From CAYPPG01 sp964412555 (lineage in GTDB: Bacteria > Hinthialibacterota > Hinthialibacteria > Hinthialibacterales > Hinthialibacteraceae): DNA of 64,000 bases. The DNA lies in assembly GCA_964412555.1 (NCBI GenBank), contig CAYPPG010000010.1, forward strand, positions 62,001-126,000, given 5' to 3'. A model generated the notes under the pieces. It was given only the letters and a program-made list of their open reading frames with translations, ran no database searches and was not told where the DNA came from. Below are positions 1 through 9,010 of the stretch, piece by piece. Every line of letters starts with the position of its first letter. Position 1 is the first letter of the stretch. The position numbers were made by a program, and so were the translations under genes.

Positions 1-2
1 AT

Positions 3-227
3 CATGAGGGAGAAATTCACACTTTTTCAGCGACGGTTATTGAGACGAACAATACCCATGGTACCGGATGTACATATTCCGCAGCAATTACTGCAGCGTT
101 GGCAAAGGGAGGCGACTTGATCACCGCAATTGAGAGGGCCAAACGGTATATCACTGCCGCTATTCAAACAAATCCGGAATTGGGGAAAGGGGTTGGTCCT
201 GTCAATTTTCAGGCGGTAGTGGAATAG
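3..227 (+). CDS. thiD: Hydroxymethylpyrimidine (phosphate) kinase ThiD, C-terminal part (5' end outside window)
   Basis: This is the last 74 residues of a ribokinase-fold kinase that phosphorylates hydroxymethylpyrimidine (phosphate) in thiamine synthesis. The frame is open from the window edge to a TAG at 225-227. It shows the diagnostic block NTHGTGCTYSAAITAALAKG, in which GTGC forms the anion hole and catalytic Asp region of ThiD-type kinases, followed by A-x-x-x-A-K-x-Y-I and a G-x-G-P-V-N-F ending that matches the ThiD C-terminus. The start and the N-terminal sugar-binding part lie before the window. No other thiamine gene follows. A different ribokinase-family enzyme is unlikely given the GTGCTYSAAI block. 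Confidence 0.88.
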   Translation, partial: HEGEIHTFSATVIETNNTHGTGCTYSAAITAALAKGGDLITAIERAKRYITAAIQTNPELGKGVGPVNFQAVVE

Positions 228-399
228 TTGATTTTTTACTCAATACACCTTATGTGAGAAGAGGAAAGTGGATCGGATTCAGGAGGGGGTCTAATCTGTG
301 GAAGAGAAAGAGACCGTTTTGGGGGATGTGGAGTGAAGTAAGGAATAGTTTCTATGTTGAACAACCGGATACATGGTATACACTTTTCACCGGGCACAT

Positions 400-426
400 A
401 GTATACACTTTTGTGTATACTTTTTT
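400..426 (+). terminator. Hairpin with T-tract downstream of thiD
   Basis: AGTATACAC and GTGTATACT form a perfect 9-bp stem with a TTTT loop, followed by five T. It lies about 170 nt after the thiD stop. The stem is AT-rich, so it may terminate only weakly. It is preceded by a direct repeat of TATACACTTT (377-386 and 402-411). The rest of 228-554 shows no coding signal. Confidence 0.5.
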
Positions 427-554
427 CAGTTCAATCGATGTGCACCCGGCCCCATATTCAGAATGGGGGTATAAATTTTTTCGGGTTCAAAACCACCCAT
501 GCCTAAATTCTTGTTCACTTTATTTGAAAAAGTTGTGAAATGGAAGGAGAGATT

Positions 555-1409
555 ATGATACATAGGATAGTAATGCTGAATATAATGGCGTTTATGGCAA
601 TCTTTTCCGCTGATACAAAAGAAATTGTAGTCAAGGAATTTGCCTACAAGAAAACGACTAATCGCGTTTTGAGAGTACATGTTTTTTATCCTCCTGAGTG
701 GAATAATGAGGATAAACGTCCTGTTTTATTGTACTTTTACAATGGAGTGACTACGGACGAGAATTTAAAGTCCTCCATTATACCATTCGATTATTTGGCA
801 AGTCGTGGAATAGTGGCGATTCGCGCCGAGCTTCGGCATGTGGGTTTTGATGGTGTCCGTCTGGATAAATGCTTTGAAGATGGTCGCAGCGCAGTTCGCT
901 GGATACGAAGAAATGCACAGAATCTTGGTGTTGATCCTTGTCGGGTGATTACATCCGGTGCATCTTTAAGCGGTCACATTGCCGCTTGTACGATGATAGA
1001 AAAAAGTGTTGACGATAAAGATGATGATCTTTCTATTTCAACTATTCCGCAAGCCATGATCTTGTTTTGCCCTGGTCTCGATTTAACAAGACCGGATAAT
1101 AAAATGCTGAAATTAATAGACAGTGATTTAGTCTTAGCCAAAAAATTATCACCAACTCAGCATCTTGATCATAACTCTCCGCCATCGTTGATTTTTTACG
1201 GAACAGAAGATTATTTGATAGATCATGGGAAAGACTTTTGGTCGAAAGCGGAAAAACTGGGTATTCGGGCAGAAAAGTTTATTGCTGAAGGTGGAGATCA
1301 TGGTTGCTTTGGACGACCTCCATGGAAAAAACGAGCATTCATTGAAACGGAGAAATTTCTCATATCACTAGGTTTCTTAAAAGACAATCTAAAAAGAGAG
1401 GATTCATAG
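555..1409 (+). CDS. Alpha/beta hydrolase, esterase/lipase-like, probably exported
   Basis: A 284-residue alpha/beta-hydrolase-fold protein. The start at 555 is preferred over the upstream ATG at 540 because GGAGAG lies just before 555. The N-terminus (MIHRIVMLNIMAFMAIFSA) is hydrophobic and looks like a short signal peptide. The nucleophile elbow is G-A-S-L-S-G (Ser137), after RWIRRNAQNLGVDP, the layout of Abhydrolase_3 and acetyl-esterase-like enzymes. The acid is probably in GTEDYLID and the His in GGDHGCF near the end. The HGGG oxyanion motif of the hormone-sensitive-lipase family is absent, replaced by YFYNGV. The substrate cannot be told; a carbohydrate acetyl esterase or general carboxylesterase fits. 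It stands alone between thiD and the MNT/HEPN pair. Confidence 0.7.
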   Translation: MIHRIVMLNIMAFMAIFSADTKEIVVKEFAYKKTTNRVLRVHVFYPPEWNNEDKRPVLLYFYNGVTTDENLKSSIIPFDYLASRGIVAIRAELRHVGFDGVRLDKCFEDGRSAVRWIRRNAQNLGVDPCRVITSGASLSGHIAACTMIEKSVDDKDDDLSISTIPQAMILFCPGLDLTRPDNKMLKLIDSDLVLAKKLSPTQHLDHNSPPSLIFYGTEDYLIDHGKDFWSKAEKLGIRAEKFIAEGGDHGCFGRPPWKKRAFIETEKFLISLGFLKDNLKREDS

Positions 1410-1440
1410 AACTGTGTAAACAGTCATAGAAAAGGATACC

Positions 1441-1530
1441 TTCTGTCACCCTTTCAGGGTATATTTCTCTTGAAATTTCTTTTCCAGGGGCGTTGCCCGC
1501 TGGATTTCTTTTTGTAACCCGTTTGGGGGA
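1441..1530. repeat. Dispersed 'CCCTTTCAGGGT / CCAGGGGCGTTGCCC' element
   Basis: CACCCTTTCAGGGTATA is followed by CCAGGGGCGTTGCCCGCTGG. The same arrangement recurs near 62676-62760, with ACCCCTTCAGGGTGG, then CCCAGGGGCGATGCCCACTGG, then a second ACCCCTTCAGGGTGG. Each block is itself a short palindrome. The rest of 1410-1745 shows no gene. Confidence 0.55.
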
Positions 1531-1745
1531 TTGTTTATTAGAATTGTAGGTGGGCTGGAATCGTAATAATTCTTGAATAATAATCCTATTCCCTTATGAA
1601 CAAAATGTACAACCATTACAATTATTCCAATGGTTGACACATTGGCTTTTATTTACTTTCTTTCAGATTTGATATCATCTATTGAAGAATGGCTTTTTAC
1701 CCGTTGGCATTCTTCAGGAATGCCAATACGAATCGGGAGATTTTT

Positions 1746-2066
1746 ATGAAAGAATTGGAAAAAACAATTTTGGACAAAATGAAAGATCTTCTGATATCAC
1801 AAGTTTCCTTGTATCGGATGATATTATTCGGTTCCCGTGCTCGTGGAGATGCGCAGCCTGATTCCGACATGGATGTGCTTGTGGTTGTTGATGGTCAATG
1901 TACTCCCGAAATTCGTTATCTGGTTAGTGAATGTGCTTGGGAAGCTGGTTTCGAGCACGGGATTGTCATTTCGACGGTAGTCTATTCGCGCGAGGAATGG
2001 GAAAACGGGCCGGAGCGCCACTCATTACTCGCACTTGCTGTCAACCAAGAAGGAATTCCTCTATGA
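1746..2066 (+). CDS. MNT-type nucleotidyltransferase (antitoxin-like partner of HEPN)
   Basis: A 106-residue minimal nucleotidyltransferase domain. G29-S30-R31-A-R-G-D is followed by D41-M-D43, the metal-binding Asp pair of the polymerase-beta fold (GSRARGDAQPDSDMDVLV). The ATG at 1746 has GGGAGA nearby; a longer frame back to 1689 lacks support. It overlaps the downstream HEPN gene by ATGA (2063-2066), the classic layout of MNT/HEPN toxin-antitoxin modules, in which the MNT protein AMPylates and silences the HEPN RNase. Since the HEPN gene carries a nonsense codon, the MNT gene may now be an orphan. Confidence 0.85.
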   Translation: MKELEKTILDKMKDLLISQVSLYRMILFGSRARGDAQPDSDMDVLVVVDGQCTPEIRYLVSECAWEAGFEHGIVISTVVYSREEWENGPERHSLLALAVNQEGIPL

Positions 2067-2647
2067 AGGAAGACGAAATTCAAACGTTAATTCATTATCG
2101 TCTGGATCAAGCAATGAGTTCCATGGATGATGCAAAGTATTTATTGGAAGGTCATCGTGATCCACGAAGCATTATCAATCGATCTTATTATGCCATGTTT
2201 TATGCGACATTGGCGCTCTTACAAAAATTAGGAAAGGTTCCCCGAAAACATACGGGAGTCATTAGTTTATTCGATACGTAATTTTTATTAAAAGGTGAAT
2301 TCCCCAAACAATTATCGAAAGATTTGCATACCTTATTCGATCTCCGCCAACAATCCGATTATCAAATCACAGAAGCATTAACACAAAAACTTGCCGAAGA
2401 TGTCCTGAAAAAAGCCGAGCATTTTGTTCGAGAAATAAGTAGGTATCTATCATATCATAGCAATCAAAAATGTAAATCACGTTTCAACCAGAGAGGATTT
2501 CTTTTCCAGGGTCAATGTTCGCCGGCTGCTGGATTGATCACACATAGTCGTTTCACATCGGAAAGCTCGTATGAGCCGTTCCCGTTGGTGTCTCCGATAA
2601 TCCGTCCGGCGGCGATCCGGTCGCGTCCCGGAGAGACAGTGACATGA
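2063..2647 (+). pseudogene. HEPN-domain toxin gene broken by an in-frame TAA
   Basis: From the ATG at 2063 the frame gives a HEPN domain (NRSYYAMFYATLALLQKLGKVPRKHTGVISLFDT, residues 39-72), then TAA at 2279-2281. Reading on in the same frame gives exactly the rest of the domain (FLLKGEFPKQLS..., LFDLRQQSDYQI, ...AEHFVREISRYL). Family members read GVISLFD-x-x-F here, so one codon has become a stop with no frameshift. After RYL (about 2450) the frame runs into unrelated sequence that is antisense to the TolB-like gene, so the native 3' end also appears lost. Readthrough cannot be excluded, but inactivation is the simpler reading. Confidence 0.8.
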
Positions 2648-2940
2648 AGGTAGGCGTATAAACTGTAGGTTAGACGGAGTGTATTGGTACCGTTGGAATC
2701 GGTGGCGTAGATTTCAGCCGGTACGATCCCCGCCTCATCTTTCCCGCCGTGGATGGTTGAGAGATATACGAGATCCGCCCAATCGGGAATCAAGCGGCAA
2801 GCAACAGCCGCCAATGGTTTATAGGTGCTCGCGTGCAAATTCTCATTGGAATCCGCTGACCTCAGCAAACCCATGATGATGGCAAGAATGTAAAGCAGAT
2901 GAGTGATACGAAATGGCTGGAGGTTGAATTGCACTATCAT
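2512..2940 (-). CDS. Exported TolB/PD40-like fragment, 3'-truncated
   Basis: A 142-residue frame with a hydrophobic N-terminus (residues 8-28, ITHLLYILAIIMGLLRSA). A stretch then reads as the first blades of a WD40-like/TolB propeller: DLVYLSTIHGGKDEAGIVPAEIYATDSNGTNTLRLTY, VSPGRDRIAAGRI and YELSDVKRLCVINPAAGEH. Propellers of this type usually run for several hundred residues, so this is probably the 5' remnant of a longer gene. It ends at TGA where the similarly truncated HEPN gene also loses its natural end, suggesting a deletion joining two convergent genes. Expression is unproven. Confidence 0.5.
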   Translation of the reverse strand: MIVQFNLQPFRITHLLYILAIIMGLLRSADSNENLHASTYKPLAAVACRLIPDWADLVYLSTIHGGKDEAGIVPAEIYATDSNGTNTLRLTYSLYAYLHVTVSPGRDRIAAGRIIGDTNGNGSYELSDVKRLCVINPAAGEH

Positions 2941-3094
2941 TTCACACCCCCTTTTTTACAAAATGTGAAGTATTCAGAAAAGACCCAAAAGGAAACAATG
3001 TTTCATAGGATAGACTCAAAACAGAATATAGCCTATCTAACCTTTATCACAACAAAAGAAAGGCTCAATTAAGACCTATTTACATTGAATTCCC

Positions 3095-4456
3095 TTAGCT
3101 CCACAACCGGTCGTGCGAATCCCGTTTGTTCCATTCTTCCGTCGGTTCGAAATAGCCTGGTTCATGGAGGTGTTCTTTGACGACTTCTTCGACAATGTCG
3201 ATGCCAAGGCCGGGTTTTTCAGGGACGGGGATGAAGCCGCGTTGGATGATCGGTTTTTCAATGCCGGTGACCATGTCGTCCCACCATTCGACGTCGACCG
3301 AGTGGTTTTCCAATACGAGAAATCCCTGAGTTGCAGCGGCACAGTGAACATTCGCCATGCAGGAAATTGGTGTGCCTGCAAAGTGCATCGCCATGGGGAC
3401 ACCGCCCTCTTCGGCGTAATCACCGATTTTCTTGGTTTCGAGAATGCCGCCGGAGGTGGCCAGGTCGGGATGGATGATATCCACCGCTTTGGTATCCACC
3501 AGTTTGTTGAATTCTTCCTTCAAATAAATATCTTCGCCGGTCAGCGTGGGAACGTCGATGGCATTGGTGATTTGTTGCCATAGGTCGGTATATTGCCAAG
3601 GAATCATGTCTTCCAACCAAGCCATTTGATAGGGTTCCAACGCTTTGCCCAGTTTGATGCAGCTGTTGATGCCGATATGGCCGAAATGATCGGCGGCTAG
3701 GGGGATTTCATATCCGACGATATCACGGATGGACTCCACATATTCCGCCATGATTTCCAAGCCTTTCGGTGTGATTTCCACACCCGTGAAGGGATGCGGT
3801 GTGTTGAAATAGGAACGCTGCCAACGACCGAGAGGCCGGGTCAAGGTGTCGGGGATATCCCGCAGAAGTCTGATGCCGAGGTCCATTTTCAAAAACGTGA
3901 AACCTTGTTCGACACGTTTCTTCATTCGTTCCGCATAGACTTTCGGATCGTCGGAAGAGGTGGTATCGCAATAGACGCGGATTCGATCGCGGTATTTTCC
4001 ACCCAGCATTTGGTAGACGGGGATGTCATAGGCTTTGCCGGCGAGGTCCCAAAGAGCCATTTCAACGGCGCAGACACCGCCTCCCTGACGGCCGTGATGA
4101 CCGAATTGTTTTATCTTTTTGAAGATTTTTTCCACGTTGCAGGGATTTTCACCGAGGATTCGGCTTTTGAGCATTAGCGCGTATTTTTTACTGGCGCCGT
4201 CGCGTACTTCGCCGTACCCGGAAATTCCTTGATTGGTATCGATGCGGATGATCGGGCAGCGCATGGGGGCGTCTTCCACGACGGCCACACGCAAGTCGGT
4301 GATTTTAAGGTCGGTCGGGCTGGAATTGCGATTTACATTCTGAGTTGCGTAAGCAATTTCATCTTCTATCGATACGGCGGCACAGGCAGCCATGGAAATG
4401 CCTGCGCTTTTGAGAAAACTGCGTCTATCCAAGAGTTTTTTGATCGATTGTTTCAT
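3095..4456 (-). CDS. Exported mandelate racemase/muconate-lactonizing (enolase superfamily) protein
   Basis: A 453-residue enolase-superfamily member with a twin-arginine-type leader (RRSFLKSAGISMAAC, residues 11-25). The N-terminal capping domain (about 50-170) reads DTNQGISGYGEV. In the TIM barrel (about 170-400), LKMDL sits at the catalytic-Lys strand. The three metal ligands fall in PLAADHFGHIG, AWLEDMIPW and LTGEDIYL, and the Asp-His base pair in IHPDLATSGGI and HFAGTPIS. This fits sugar-acid dehydratases or epimerases. Export of such an enzyme is unusual, but Tat-tagged sugar enzymes occur in PVC-like bacteria. A good GGAGGG ribosome site precedes the ATG. It stands alone, so the substrate is unknown. 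Confidence 0.85.
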   Translation of the reverse strand: MKQSIKKLLDRRSFLKSAGISMAACAAVSIEDEIAYATQNVNRNSSPTDLKITDLRVAVVEDAPMRCPIIRIDTNQGISGYGEVRDGASKKYALMLKSRILGENPCNVEKIFKKIKQFGHHGRQGGGVCAVEMALWDLAGKAYDIPVYQMLGGKYRDRIRVYCDTTSSDDPKVYAERMKKRVEQGFTFLKMDLGIRLLRDIPDTLTRPLGRWQRSYFNTPHPFTGVEITPKGLEIMAEYVESIRDIVGYEIPLAADHFGHIGINSCIKLGKALEPYQMAWLEDMIPWQYTDLWQQITNAIDVPTLTGEDIYLKEEFNKLVDTKAVDIIHPDLATSGGILETKKIGDYAEEGGVPMAMHFAGTPISCMANVHCAAATQGFLVLENHSVDVEWWDDMVTGIEKPIIQRGFIPVPEKPGLGIDIVEEVVKEHLHEPGYFEPTEEWNKRDSHDRLWS

Positions 4457-4608
4457 AGGGATTCACCCTCCTTCCTAAGTCTTCATGAGGATACTGTTTT
4501 TCTGATGAATGATCAAAGGACATGGGTAGGGGAAAATTGAGAAAAATACAAGGAATAAAACACGAAACTACACTGACCAGAAGGAAAGAGAATTGGATAG
4601 TACTTTGG

Positions 4609-4690
4609 TCGGAGCGCGGGCATCCCTGCCCGCATCTTATAACCTGAAAAAGTCTATTGCAGCGCAAGCATCCCTGCCCGCATCTTTCAT
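4609..4690. repeat. Two copies of the dispersed GCGGGCATCCCTGCCCGC hairpin repeat
   Basis: A full unit (TCGGAGCGCGGGCATCCCTG plus CCGCATC) is followed by a degenerate second unit (GCGCAAGCATCCCTGCCCGC). The core forms a stem of GCGGGCA and TGCCCGC around GGGA. It lies between two divergently placed minus-strand genes and belongs to the family also seen near 37.1, 46.4, 51.4 and 58.2-58.7 kb. Confidence 0.8.
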
Positions 4691-4703
4691 CCACAAAGAA
4701 AAA

Positions 4704-7181
4704 TCAATAAAACTCCCACATCCCTACACTCGAAGTATTGCGGCTCAATTGGATGCTGGATGTATAAAAAACTTCGACATCCGATGGATTGTAAACGGAA
4801 ATCTGCATTTCTCCTTCCGGCCACCCCGTCGTATCAAATGTGGCGAGGTAATCATTGGCTGCGGGAGTCGATTCATCCGGAGTCAGTGGAATGACAGTTT
4901 GTTTGGAACCATGAGCCGCCTCCAAAAAGAGTTCGGAGCCGGAATAATCATGGATAGTGACTTGAAGGATAATGGTTTCCCCTTGTTGTGGAGTGTTCGG
5001 AATCGAAGTCAGGTTCATACTCCCTTTTATAACTGTTTTTTGGAAAGTGGCATTTCTGGTGCTTTGGACTGGAATTGTATCATTCGTCAGGTCGATAAAT
5101 GTATTCATCCAATCGGGTAACTCCGGCGCGGAATCAGTGTCGAGCATTTCACGCCAGGATTCATCGGTTAACCGTTCCGGTGAAACGAATTCGTAATAGG
5201 AGAATGCAGAACCAACAGCAATGACGAGGTTATCACCGCTGCCTTCAATGACATACAAATTCAGCGGCCGTCCGACACCGACTTCGAGAACCTGGATACC
5301 ATGGGATACATCGGTATGTACATCCGCGATGACAGCCATGTCATCTTCAAGATAATCACCGATTCGGTCTTCTTCTTCGAATATGGTCAGTGTAGTCAGG
5401 GTTTCACCGATTGTACGGATGGTATGTTTTCCGCTGGTGGACAAGGATTGGTTGGACACTATTTTTTCAGCGCTTCTTTTCAGGGATAAGAGGGTTGTGT
5501 GCAGCAACTCGAGGCGGTCTTTGAAATCTGCCAAAAGAAGATTCTGTGACTCCAAACCTGCCATCATAAAGTGGGTCAAAGAGGCGAGTCGGGCAAATGC
5601 CCACGGATTCGGTTCGACGAATTCCATTGCATAGAGAAAAGAGGGTCTGCCACCCCGCAAAGTATAACTCTGTTTCGCGTACAGAATCGTATCGTGGCGC
5701 AATTCGGCCCAGGAACCGAGAGCGCAGCTGAGTTCCTTATCCTGCCAAGCGACATTTTGCATGTAGAAAGGAAAGCCTTCTCCTTTTTCAGCCAATAGAG
5801 GCATCAGGCAATAGAGCCAGTTCCAATAGAGATTCTGAACCCACGTTTTCGGATTCAAATTCGAAAATTCTTCGATCAAGGCAGCCATTTGGCTGACATA
5901 CCGAGGATCATCGGTTTCGTGATAATGTTGGTCCAAAATTTCATACGCGCGTTGAGAACCAAGAACAGCCATGACATCCAAACCACGCGGCATATACCGG
6001 TCCGTCCGGTCATAGACTAATTCCGTAAACATATAGGAATCCGGTATAAAGCGCTGTCCCATAAAGCGGAAGCCTCGTAACATTTCGGGGACGATTCGAG
6101 GTCCTTCCAGATTCTTCACAGCGTTCATCATTTGGCGCAAGAGAACGGGATCGGCATATTGATCGGCCGGTTTGTTGGCAAAATCTTCACCATAGATCTC
6201 CCGAGCGAGGAAACTGTATTCATAAACGGATAAATCATCGGATTTCCCGACGAAAAAGACGGTCGGTTGATAGACACGGTTCCATAGGTCCATGGCCGCT
6301 TCATTGCCAACGGAGAGGTGATTCATACTTTGTACGATCAAGAGAGCGCGGCGTGTAGCCTCTTCGGCCTGCACCTGGGTAATATTGAAAAAACCACCGG
6401 TTTCGGCATGGAATGTCATGCGGCCGTACCACATCATCGCGCGGAAATAACGGCTCAGTTCCTCGGAAAGAGTGTAATGGCCGCGGGGAAGGTATTGAGT
6501 GTAATCTTCCATATATCCGAAAAGTGGAGATAGCGTCAATTGTTCATGATTTTGGATCAACTCGATCTCCGCGTTCACCATATCGGTAACCTCTGCCGGA
6601 ACGGGAAACGAAGGATCAAGCAGTTTTGTTGCGATTGTGAAATAGGCGACATTTTTTTGGGCGGCACTGCGGACCCGTGGATCGGCGGCTTCGCTCATTT
6701 GAGTCTGTGAAGACTCCAGCAAGGCTTTTGACAAACTCTCAATATCTCCGATCAACTGCTTCGTTTCAATTGTGCGAAGAATATAATCGAACAGTTCATG
6801 ATACGTATGTAAAAGCGCGTCGACAGTGACAAAAATAGGAAGTTGATCGTTTTTGGCCTGATTGTAAATGTCATACATCTCACGGTAGGGGCTGGGAGAG
6901 ACAAGAAAGCCGTTTCGTATGAGCAATTTCTTTTCTTCCATCGTAAACGAGAAATCTTCGAAATTGGCTACGTTACTGAAATCGTTCTCGATTTGGTAGG
7001 GAATGACGGACGGTTCCACGTTCACTGTATACGATTGATAGAGGCCGAAATCGGTTGAGATATCGGTTCGGATATCGACAGTCATGGGAATCTGTGCAGA
7101 GAAAGCATGTTGTGACACCAACACAGCTGTAGTGAAACAGAGGATGGAAAACCAACGAGTCAAAAATATCTTAGAAACCAT
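4704..7181 (-). CDS. Secreted DUF3160-domain protein with C-terminal WEFY signature
   Basis: An 825-residue exported protein. The signal peptide (residues 1-29) ends at SQHAFSA. Residues about 60-670 match the DUF3160 pattern (LLIRNGFLVSPSPYREMYDIYNQAK, PIFVTVDALLHTYHELFDYILRTIE, and later SLTHFMMAGLESQNLLLADF with HTDVSHGIQVLEVGVGRPLNLYVIEG). Its function is not known; members are surface or periplasmic proteins in Bacteria and Archaea. Residues about 710-810 look like a beta-sandwich appendage. The protein ends SSVGMWEFY-COOH, the terminal signature shared with four other secreted proteins here. A GGAGG site precedes the ATG. No operon partner is seen. Confidence 0.85.
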   Translation of the reverse strand: MVSKIFLTRWFSILCFTTAVLVSQHAFSAQIPMTVDIRTDISTDFGLYQSYTVNVEPSVIPYQIENDFSNVANFEDFSFTMEEKKLLIRNGFLVSPSPYREMYDIYNQAKNDQLPIFVTVDALLHTYHELFDYILRTIETKQLIGDIESLSKALLESSQTQMSEAADPRVRSAAQKNVAYFTIATKLLDPSFPVPAEVTDMVNAEIELIQNHEQLTLSPLFGYMEDYTQYLPRGHYTLSEELSRYFRAMMWYGRMTFHAETGGFFNITQVQAEEATRRALLIVQSMNHLSVGNEAAMDLWNRVYQPTVFFVGKSDDLSVYEYSFLAREIYGEDFANKPADQYADPVLLRQMMNAVKNLEGPRIVPEMLRGFRFMGQRFIPDSYMFTELVYDRTDRYMPRGLDVMAVLGSQRAYEILDQHYHETDDPRYVSQMAALIEEFSNLNPKTWVQNLYWNWLYCLMPLLAEKGEGFPFYMQNVAWQDKELSCALGSWAELRHDTILYAKQSYTLRGGRPSFLYAMEFVEPNPWAFARLASLTHFMMAGLESQNLLLADFKDRLELLHTTLLSLKRSAEKIVSNQSLSTSGKHTIRTIGETLTTLTIFEEEDRIGDYLEDDMAVIADVHTDVSHGIQVLEVGVGRPLNLYVIEGSGDNLVIAVGSAFSYYEFVSPERLTDESWREMLDTDSAPELPDWMNTFIDLTNDTIPVQSTRNATFQKTVIKGSMNLTSIPNTPQQGETIILQVTIHDYSGSELFLEAAHGSKQTVIPLTPDESTPAANDYLATFDTTGWPEGEMQISVYNPSDVEVFYTSSIQLSRNTSSVGMWEFY

Positions 7182-7354
7182 AATTCAACCTCCTGAGTCA
7201 TCAATGATAGAATAACGATGCGTTATTTTTAGTGTATATATCTCAACTCAGGGATTTTGTTTCAATATTTCATCACTACAATTCAAAAACGGACGCGGGT
7301 TTATCATGATCGTTGAATGAAAGAGAGAAATCGAGACGGAAATAAATAGAGAGA

Positions 7355-8977
7355 CTATATTATATCCCGATCCAGGGGGGCACATTTGATCGAAATTCTA
7401 CCGGTGGGTTCGAGAATCGCGATGCTGTCTCGGGGAGAATCTTGCAAATCCGGATAATCGATATCGAAATGCAGTCCCCGGCTTTCTTTTCGTTCAAGGG
7501 CCGAAAGAATGATTAGTTCCGCCAGCTGCACCAGATTTCGCAATTCCAAAAGAGAGAAGTTGATGAATCCTTCCTCGATGTAGGAGTAGACTTCTTCCTG
7601 CAGAACATGCAGCCGTTTCAGGGCAAGTTGCAAACGTTCTGTCGATCGAACGATGCCAACGTAATCCCACATCAGTTCTTGCAAAGAATGCCTGCAGTTC
7701 ACAAGACGGACGGATTCCAATTCGCATTGAACATCGTAATTGCCCCATTCCCGTGAAGGCTCGATCGGAGTTTTTTTGTGAAGATCCAACTCAAGGGAAC
7801 GCCGTAAGGCTTCGCGTGCAAAGACCAACGCTTCCAATAAAGAATTACTGGCCAAACGATTCGCTCCGTGAACACCCGTACAAGCGACTTCACCAATGGC
7901 GAATAAGCGCGGTATATCCGTTGATCCTTTTAAATCCGTAACAACACCACCGCACATATAATGGGCAGCGGGGACAATCGGAATCCAATTCTTCGCTAAA
8001 TTGATCCCATGTTCTTCACAGTATTTTGAAATAAAAGGAAAGCGTTTATGGAAGAAATCGATATCAAGGTGTGACACATCCAAATAACAGCATTTTTCAC
8101 CGCGGCTTTTCATTTCTTTGTCGATAGCGCGTGCCACGATGTCTCGAGGAGCGAGATCCTTCAATTTATGGTATTTTTCCATAAATGCAGTCCCATCTTT
8201 TGTGCGTAGAATCGCTCCTTCACCACGAACCGCCTCGGAGATCAAAAACGGCCGTTCGCCTTCACGCGGCCGAAAAGCGGTGGGGTGAAATTGCACGAAT
8301 TCGACATTTGAAATGCGTGCACCGGCACGGAATGACATCGCCACTCCGTCTCCCGTAGCGATAGGGGGGTTCGTGCTGTACAAATATACAAGCCCGCATC
8401 CGCCAGTGCAAAGAATTGTCACACCGGCGAGAAAAACATTCATCGTTTTTTCTCGATCATCCCACACCCAGACTCCGTTACATTCTTTCTTTTCATCGAG
8501 GATCAAATCCACGGCCAGGTAATGTTGAAAGACTTGGATGTTTGGGTGATTGCGGACTTTATTCAACAGAGCGTTTTCAACCTCTCTGCCGGTCAAATCC
8601 GTGGCGTGAACGATTCTTCGATAGGAATGTCCGCCTTCTCTTCCTAATTCCAAACTTCCCTCGGGTTCACGGTTGAATTCGACACCGATCTGCATCAACT
8701 CTTGGATCACTTCCGGTCCGTTGGTGACAATCAATTCCACCGAATCCCGATGGCATAAACCAGCACCGGCTTCCAAGGTGTCACAGATATGGTTATCAAA
8801 ACTATCGCACCCATCAAGGACCGCCGCGATACCACCTTGGGCGTAATTGGTATTCGATTCGAAATCCTCTTTTTTGGTGACAAGCAGAACAGACCCATGT
8901 TCTGCTGCTTTCAACGCTGTTGACAATCCAGCGACTCCGGAACCTAAAATGAGAAACGCACTTTGATATGTGGCCAT
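7355..8977 (-). CDS. nadB: L-aspartate oxidase NadB
   Basis: A 540-residue flavoenzyme that oxidises L-aspartate to iminoaspartate, the first step of de novo NAD synthesis. The FAD-binding motif GSGVAGLS lies at residues 12-19. NYAQGGIAAVL, the substrate-site Arg in SEAVRGEGAIL, and HYMCGGVVTDLKGSTDIPRL with GVHGANRLASNSLLEALVFA are all diagnostic of NadB rather than fumarate reductase or SdhA. Length equals that of the E. coli enzyme. It is the last gene of the minus-strand panB-panC-panD-nadB run, 33 nt after panD, so aspartate-consuming steps of CoA and NAD synthesis appear co-transcribed. No nadA or nadC is in the window. Confidence 0.95.
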   Translation of the reverse strand: MATYQSAFLILGSGVAGLSTALKAAEHGSVLLVTKKEDFESNTNYAQGGIAAVLDGCDSFDNHICDTLEAGAGLCHRDSVELIVTNGPEVIQELMQIGVEFNREPEGSLELGREGGHSYRRIVHATDLTGREVENALLNKVRNHPNIQVFQHYLAVDLILDEKKECNGVWVWDDREKTMNVFLAGVTILCTGGCGLVYLYSTNPPIATGDGVAMSFRAGARISNVEFVQFHPTAFRPREGERPFLISEAVRGEGAILRTKDGTAFMEKYHKLKDLAPRDIVARAIDKEMKSRGEKCCYLDVSHLDIDFFHKRFPFISKYCEEHGINLAKNWIPIVPAAHYMCGGVVTDLKGSTDIPRLFAIGEVACTGVHGANRLASNSLLEALVFAREALRRSLELDLHKKTPIEPSREWGNYDVQCELESVRLVNCRHSLQELMWDYVGIVRSTERLQLALKRLHVLQEEVYSYIEEGFINFSLLELRNLVQLAELIILSALERKESRGLHFDIDYPDLQDSPRDSIAILEPTGRISIKCAPLDRDII

Positions 8978-9010
8978 CGCAACACAATTCTCCCCGCTTG
9001 TTTAACATAT

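Noticed and set aside
254..538. 94-residue frame in the thiD-hydrolase gap
   Set aside because: It spans the terminator hairpin, has no ribosome site and shows no family resemblance.
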